From contig CAWEET010000016.1 in NCBI GenBank assembly GCA_963808165.1, positions 124,001-188,000 on the forward strand: a DNA stretch of 64,000 nt, written 5' to 3'. The stretch comes from Thiosocius sp963808165. Its GTDB lineage: Bacteria > Pseudomonadota > Gammaproteobacteria > Chromatiales > Chromatiaceae. The position numbers were made by a program, and so were the translations under genes. The notes under the pieces were generated by a model. That model made no database searches. It saw nothing but the letters and a program-made list of their open reading frames with translations, and was not told the origin of the DNA. Shown piece by piece: positions 61,078 to 64,000 of the stretch (position 1 is its first letter; each line of letters begins with the position of its first letter).

Positions 61078-62043
61078 CTAGCGGAACAGCGGATTGCCGA
61101 TCGGGCGACCGATCAGCCCTGGTTTCGAGACGGCTACCGGAACACCGTGCATTTCCTCCACGGCACTGCGCAGTGCCTGTCCGTCAAGCACCACCGTGCG
61201 CTTTTCCAGTTCCGCGTAGACCCGCTCCAGGGTGAATCGCAGCAGATCCCCCGACGGCGCATCGTCCTCGTCCAGCGGCGGGTGGACCTCGATATATAGT
61301 ATCCCGTCCTGCCAGCCTGTCTTCACCGGCTGATTCAGGATCTGCACCGGCGTCCCGACGGCCACACGGCCGAATAGCTCTTCGATATCTTCGGGCAGCA
61401 GCCGGACGCAGCCGTGCGTTACCCGCATGCCGACGCCGTAGGGCTTGTTGGTGCCATGAATCAGGTAGCCGGGTAGTCCGAGCCGCAGCGCATAGTCGCC
61501 GAGGGGGTTGTCGGGCCCCGGCGGAATCATGTCCGGCAGGGTGGTGCCGGCAGCGGCCGCCTCCTTGCGGATCGAGGCCGGCGGCGTCCAGCTCGGGTTG
61601 CGTTGCTTGCGTACGATTCGGGTCTCGCCCAGAGGGGTCTTCCAGTCCATCCTTCCGACGCTCGCCGGGTAGGTATCCACGACCGCAGTGCTGCCTTTGC
61701 CCATCGTGGGGAAGTGGTAGATGCGCATCTCGGGCAGGTTGAGCAGCAGGCCGCGCCGCCGCGCGTTCGGTAGGATGTAGCGACTTGGGATAAGCACGGC
61801 GCTGCCTTCGCCGGGCAGCCAGCGGTCCGCCCGAGGATTGGCAATCTGAATCTCATCCTGACCGACGTCGTGGCTGCGCGCGATGTCCAGCAGTGTCGAG
61901 CTGCGGCTGGCCGTCACCAGCTGTAACTCGCCGACAAGGTCGTTGCCTGGTGTTGGCAACACGAAACGTGCACTCCAACCAGCCGCTGAATGGAGCAGCA
62001 GCGCGGCCAGCAGCATTCGATTGGCCGACGTGTGCCGCCTCAT
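61078..62043 (-). CDS. L,D-transpeptidase, LysM-YkuD (ErfK/YbiS-like)
   Basis: 321 residues from ATG 62043. Export signal (ANRMLLAALLLHSAAGWSA), a LysM-like wall-binding segment (STLLDIARSHDVGQDEIQIANPRADRWLPGEG), then YkuD with TPLGETRIVRK, PLGDYALRLGLPGYLIHGTN and catalytic VTHGCVRLLPEDIEEL (SHGCIR-type). This is the ErfK/YbiS/YcfS class that tethers Braun lipoprotein to peptidoglycan. It faces the Lpp-like gene convergently. Another start further upstream (62181) is open but not homologous. Confidence 0.94.
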   Translation of the reverse strand: MRRHTSANRMLLAALLLHSAAGWSARFVLPTPGNDLVGELQLVTASRSSTLLDIARSHDVGQDEIQIANPRADRWLPGEGSAVLIPSRYILPNARRRGLLLNLPEMRIYHFPTMGKGSTAVVDTYPASVGRMDWKTPLGETRIVRKQRNPSWTPPASIRKEAAAAGTTLPDMIPPGPDNPLGDYALRLGLPGYLIHGTNKPYGVGMRVTHGCVRLLPEDIEELFGRVAVGTPVQILNQPVKTGWQDGILYIEVHPPLDEDDAPSGDLLRFTLERVYAELEKRTVVLDGQALRSAVEEMHGVPVAVSKPGLIGRPIGNPLFR

Positions 62044-62112
62044 CTCAGGCCTGCGGCACTGTATTGATGCCGGAGACCGCCATGCCGGGCGTTGTTCACG
62101 GTGTCTTTTAGT

Positions 62113-62373
62113 GTCCTGAATCAGAAGTGTGCATGATTTCAGAACATCCCGAATGTGGCAATGCAAGGCGCGAATCGCCATTTATGGCAGGCCCTTGCCA
62201 AGCTTCGCAGCGCGGCAGTGGCGCATTCGGGGTGCTCCCTCCGGGCGGGTCAGAAATGCCTCTGGGCAGGCGTTGCACCCGTTCGCATTGGCGATGGCCA
62301 GTCCTTCACTCGCGCGCCTTGGCCAGAAAGGTTTCTGAACCCGCTGAAACGATGTGCACCCCTGATTCAGGAC
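62113..62373. repeat. Inverted-repeat-bounded 261-bp segment, MITE-like
   Basis: It starts GTCCTGAATCAG and ends with the exact complement CTGATTCAGGAC. The match continues imperfectly inward (AAGTGTGCA against TGTGCACCC). It fills most of the 336-bp gap between the transpeptidase start and the nhaD stop. No coding frame is convincing inside and no target duplication was found. The remaining gap (62044-62112) should hold the transpeptidase promoter. Confidence 0.5.
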
Positions 62374-62379
62374 CCGGGT

Positions 62380-63822
62380 TCAGAACGCTCCGGCGTTGAT
62401 CCAGAAATGGGTCGCGATGCTGGCTGCATAACCGAGGGCGATTGCCCAGGTCCATTTCAAATGGCTGAAGAAGGTGTAGCTTCCGCGCGCCTGACCCATC
62501 AAGGCCACACCGGCGGCAGATCCGATCGACAGCAGTGAGCCACCGACGCCGGCGGTCAGGGTTACCAGTAGCCACTGGCCGAGCGACATGTCGGGTTGCA
62601 TCGACAACACGGCGAACATTACCGGGATGTTGTCGACGATAGCCGACATGATGCCGACCGCGATGTTGGCATTGGTCGCCCCCCATTGTTCGTACATGAC
62701 CTCGGACGTCAGCGCGAGATATCCCATGAAGCCGAGCGCCCCGACACAGGCAACCACACCGTAGAAGAACAACAGGGTGTCCCACTCGGCGCGCGCCACC
62801 GGGCGGAACACGTCGAAAGGGACCACGTCGCCGATCTCGACACAATCTTTCGGCGCATGTCGACAGGGCGTCTTCTTGAGGTAGTAACCCAAGACGCCGA
62901 GATAGCCGAGCCCGGTCAGCATGCCGATCACCGGTGGCAGGTGCAGGAAGTTGTGGAATGAGACTGCAGTGGCGATGGTCAGCAGGAACAGCGCGATGAT
63001 GCGTTTCGCGCCACGCTGCATGACTACGTTCTCGTCCTTGGCCTGCGGCTTTTCGTCCGGTACCGCAAAGTGCATCAGTATCGCGGGCACCAGGAAATTG
63101 ATGGCGGCCGGTAGGAATAATGCAAAGAAGCTCCAGAAATCGACTATGCCCTTCTGCCAGACCATCAGCGTCGTAATGTCGCCGAACGGGCTGAATGCGC
63201 CGCCCGCGTTCGCGGCCACAACGATATTGATACAGGCGAGCGTGACAAAGCGGGTATTGTCGCCACCGACGGCGAGGACCACGGCGCACATCAGCAGCGC
63301 GGTGGTCAGGTTGTCGGCGATCGGGGAGATCAGGAAGGCCAGTGTCCCTGTGATCCAGAACAGCGAGCGAAAACCGAATCCGCTGCTGACCAGGCGCGAG
63401 CGCAGCGCCTCGAATACCTGGCGTTCCTCCATAGCGTTGATATAGGTCATCGCTACCAGCAGGAACAGCATCAACTCGGCGTACTCCAGCAGGTTGTGGC
63501 GCAGCGCGTGCTCGGCCTCGGTCGTGTAGCCGTTCGCCTGGTAGACCCAGGCAACCACCGCCCAAATCAGTCCGGCCGCCAAGATCACCGGCTTGGATTT
63601 GCGCAGATGGGTGAACTCCTCGGCCATCACCAGCAGATAGGCGATCACAAACACCAGGATGCCGAAGAAGCCCACCCAGTGTCCGGTGAGATCCATCAGT
63701 TCCCGTTCGCCCGCCTGGGCAATCGTCGGCGCGAGCAGAAACAGCGTGGCGAGTATCAAGACTTGCGCTGGGCGCACAGTGGCGCTCCGGATGTGCTGTG
63801 ACATCAGGTCGAAAATCGGCAT
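62380..63822 (-). CDS. nhaD: Na+/H+ antiporter NhaD
   Basis: 480 residues. Signal-like first helix (VLILATLFLLAPTIAQAGE), then about 12 helices of the arsenite/NhaD (ion transporter) superfamily. NhaD-typical blocks: LTGHWVGFFGILVFVIAYLLVMAEEF, NLLEYAELMLFLLVAMTYINAMEER, LISPIADNLTTALLMCAVVLAVGGDN, INIVVAANAGGAFSPFGDITTLMVWQKG and VDNIPVMFAVLSM. The enzyme exports Na+ (or Li+) for H+, usual in marine, halophilic and alkaliphilic gammaproteobacteria. ATG 63822 or the later ATG 63804 could start it. Confidence 0.96.
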   Translation of the reverse strand: MPIFDLMSQHIRSATVRPAQVLILATLFLLAPTIAQAGERELMDLTGHWVGFFGILVFVIAYLLVMAEEFTHLRKSKPVILAAGLIWAVVAWVYQANGYTTEAEHALRHNLLEYAELMLFLLVAMTYINAMEERQVFEALRSRLVSSGFGFRSLFWITGTLAFLISPIADNLTTALLMCAVVLAVGGDNTRFVTLACINIVVAANAGGAFSPFGDITTLMVWQKGIVDFWSFFALFLPAAINFLVPAILMHFAVPDEKPQAKDENVVMQRGAKRIIALFLLTIATAVSFHNFLHLPPVIGMLTGLGYLGVLGYYLKKTPCRHAPKDCVEIGDVVPFDVFRPVARAEWDTLLFFYGVVACVGALGFMGYLALTSEVMYEQWGATNANIAVGIMSAIVDNIPVMFAVLSMQPDMSLGQWLLVTLTAGVGGSLLSIGSAAGVALMGQARGSYTFFSHLKWTWAIALGYAASIATHFWINAGAF

Positions 63823-63856
63823 GGGAGGTTACCAGATGCTACGAAGCGAAAATCGG

Positions 63857-63881
63857 GCCGGCGCCCCTTGTGGGCGCCGGC
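63857..63881 (-). terminator. Rho-independent terminator of the SLC13-type gene
   Basis: GCCGGCGCCC, five-base loop, GGGCGCCGGC, a perfect 10-bp stem ten bases past the stop of the edge gene, followed on the minus strand by CCGATTTTCG. It lies just upstream of nhaD. Confidence 0.6.
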
Positions 63882-63890
63882 GGGGCTGGA

Positions 63891-64000
63891 TCAGAAGATC
63901 AGGTTCATCATGAACATCATGACGACCAGGAACAGGATCGTCATGATGCTGCCGGCACGCAGGAAGTCCGGCACGCGGTAGCCGGCCGGGCCCATGATCA
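63891..64000 (-). CDS. C-terminal fragment of SLC13/DASS-type anion:Na+ symporter
   Basis: The frame is open from the window edge to a stop at 63891, so only the last 35 residues are seen: GPAGYRVPDFLRAGSIMTIL then FLVVMMFMMNLIF. The GPxGYRxxDFLRxG turn followed by a final hydrophobic helix is the usual C-terminus of divalent-anion:Na+ symporters (CitT/SLC13) and related TrkA-C-containing permeases. Sits upstream of nhaD on the same strand. Confidence 0.7.
   Translation of the reverse strand, partial: IMGPAGYRVPDFLRAGSIMTILFLVVMMFMMNLIF

Noticed and set aside
1..64000. CRISPR arrays, tRNA or rRNA genes, prophage
   Set aside because: No regularly spaced direct repeats, no tRNA cloverleaf or rRNA signature and no phage structural genes were recognised by reading; a dedicated scan would be needed to exclude short RNAs.

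Overview
The window is high-GC bacterial chromosome, most likely from a gammaproteobacterium. The evidence is a MinCDE operon, DusA, the FolX/FolM pterin pair, a FeoA-FeoB-FeoC-type iron locus, a DUF2796/ZrgA-like metal module and an Lpp-like alanine-zipper lipoprotein. NhaD and the tail of an SLC13-type symporter at the right edge suggest a sodium-using (marine or saline) cell. The species cannot be named from this sequence. I found no rRNA or tRNA gene, CRISPR array, prophage or intact insertion sequence. Coding is dense on both strands, and long open frames antisense to real genes are an artefact of the high GC.

Left part (1-15.3 kb): the 5' part of a secreted pentapeptide-repeat protein and dusA (minus strand); a periplasmic binding protein coupled to a PAS/GGDEF/EAL sensor; a folX-folE-folM operon for tetrahydromonapterin followed by a second short-chain dehydrogenase; then, on the minus strand, a polytopic GT-C-like membrane protein, a HAD-UbiA fusion and a small secreted protein.

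Middle (15.7-30.6 kb): a ZrgA-like periplasmic protein, ABC ATPase and FtsX-type permease, preceded by a perfect 7-1-7 Fur/Zur-type palindrome; ApbE; a histidine kinase paired with a receiver-PAS-GGDEF-EAL regulator; two adjacent methionine-rich single-pass coiled-coil proteins; minCDE; a patatin and alanine racemase.

Third part (30.7-43 kb): an AcuI/YhdH-type reductase, a RhlE-type helicase, a Kef-type antiporter, a DUF3299 lipoprotein with a small Cys-rich partner, and feoA-feoB-feoC. A 163-bp MITE-like element with a 10-bp target duplication sits exactly at the feoA stop codon. An M1-like peptidase and a ChaN-PDZ protein are divergent and overlap through both of their signal-peptide regions.

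Right part (43-64 kb): a tightly packed ten-gene minus-strand operon, gnd-zwf-pgl-glk-glgC-GH57-malQ-glgB-glgA-glgP, joins glycogen synthesis and breakdown to the oxidative pentose phosphate pathway. After it come a cysteine hydrolase, an Lpp-like lipoprotein between two L,D-transpeptidases, nhaD and the SLC13 fragment. The best candidates for new biology are the fused glycogen/pentose operon, the Zur-type ZrgA locus, the methionine-rich membrane pair, the binding-protein/c-di-GMP sensor pair, and the small mobile element and dispersed repeats.
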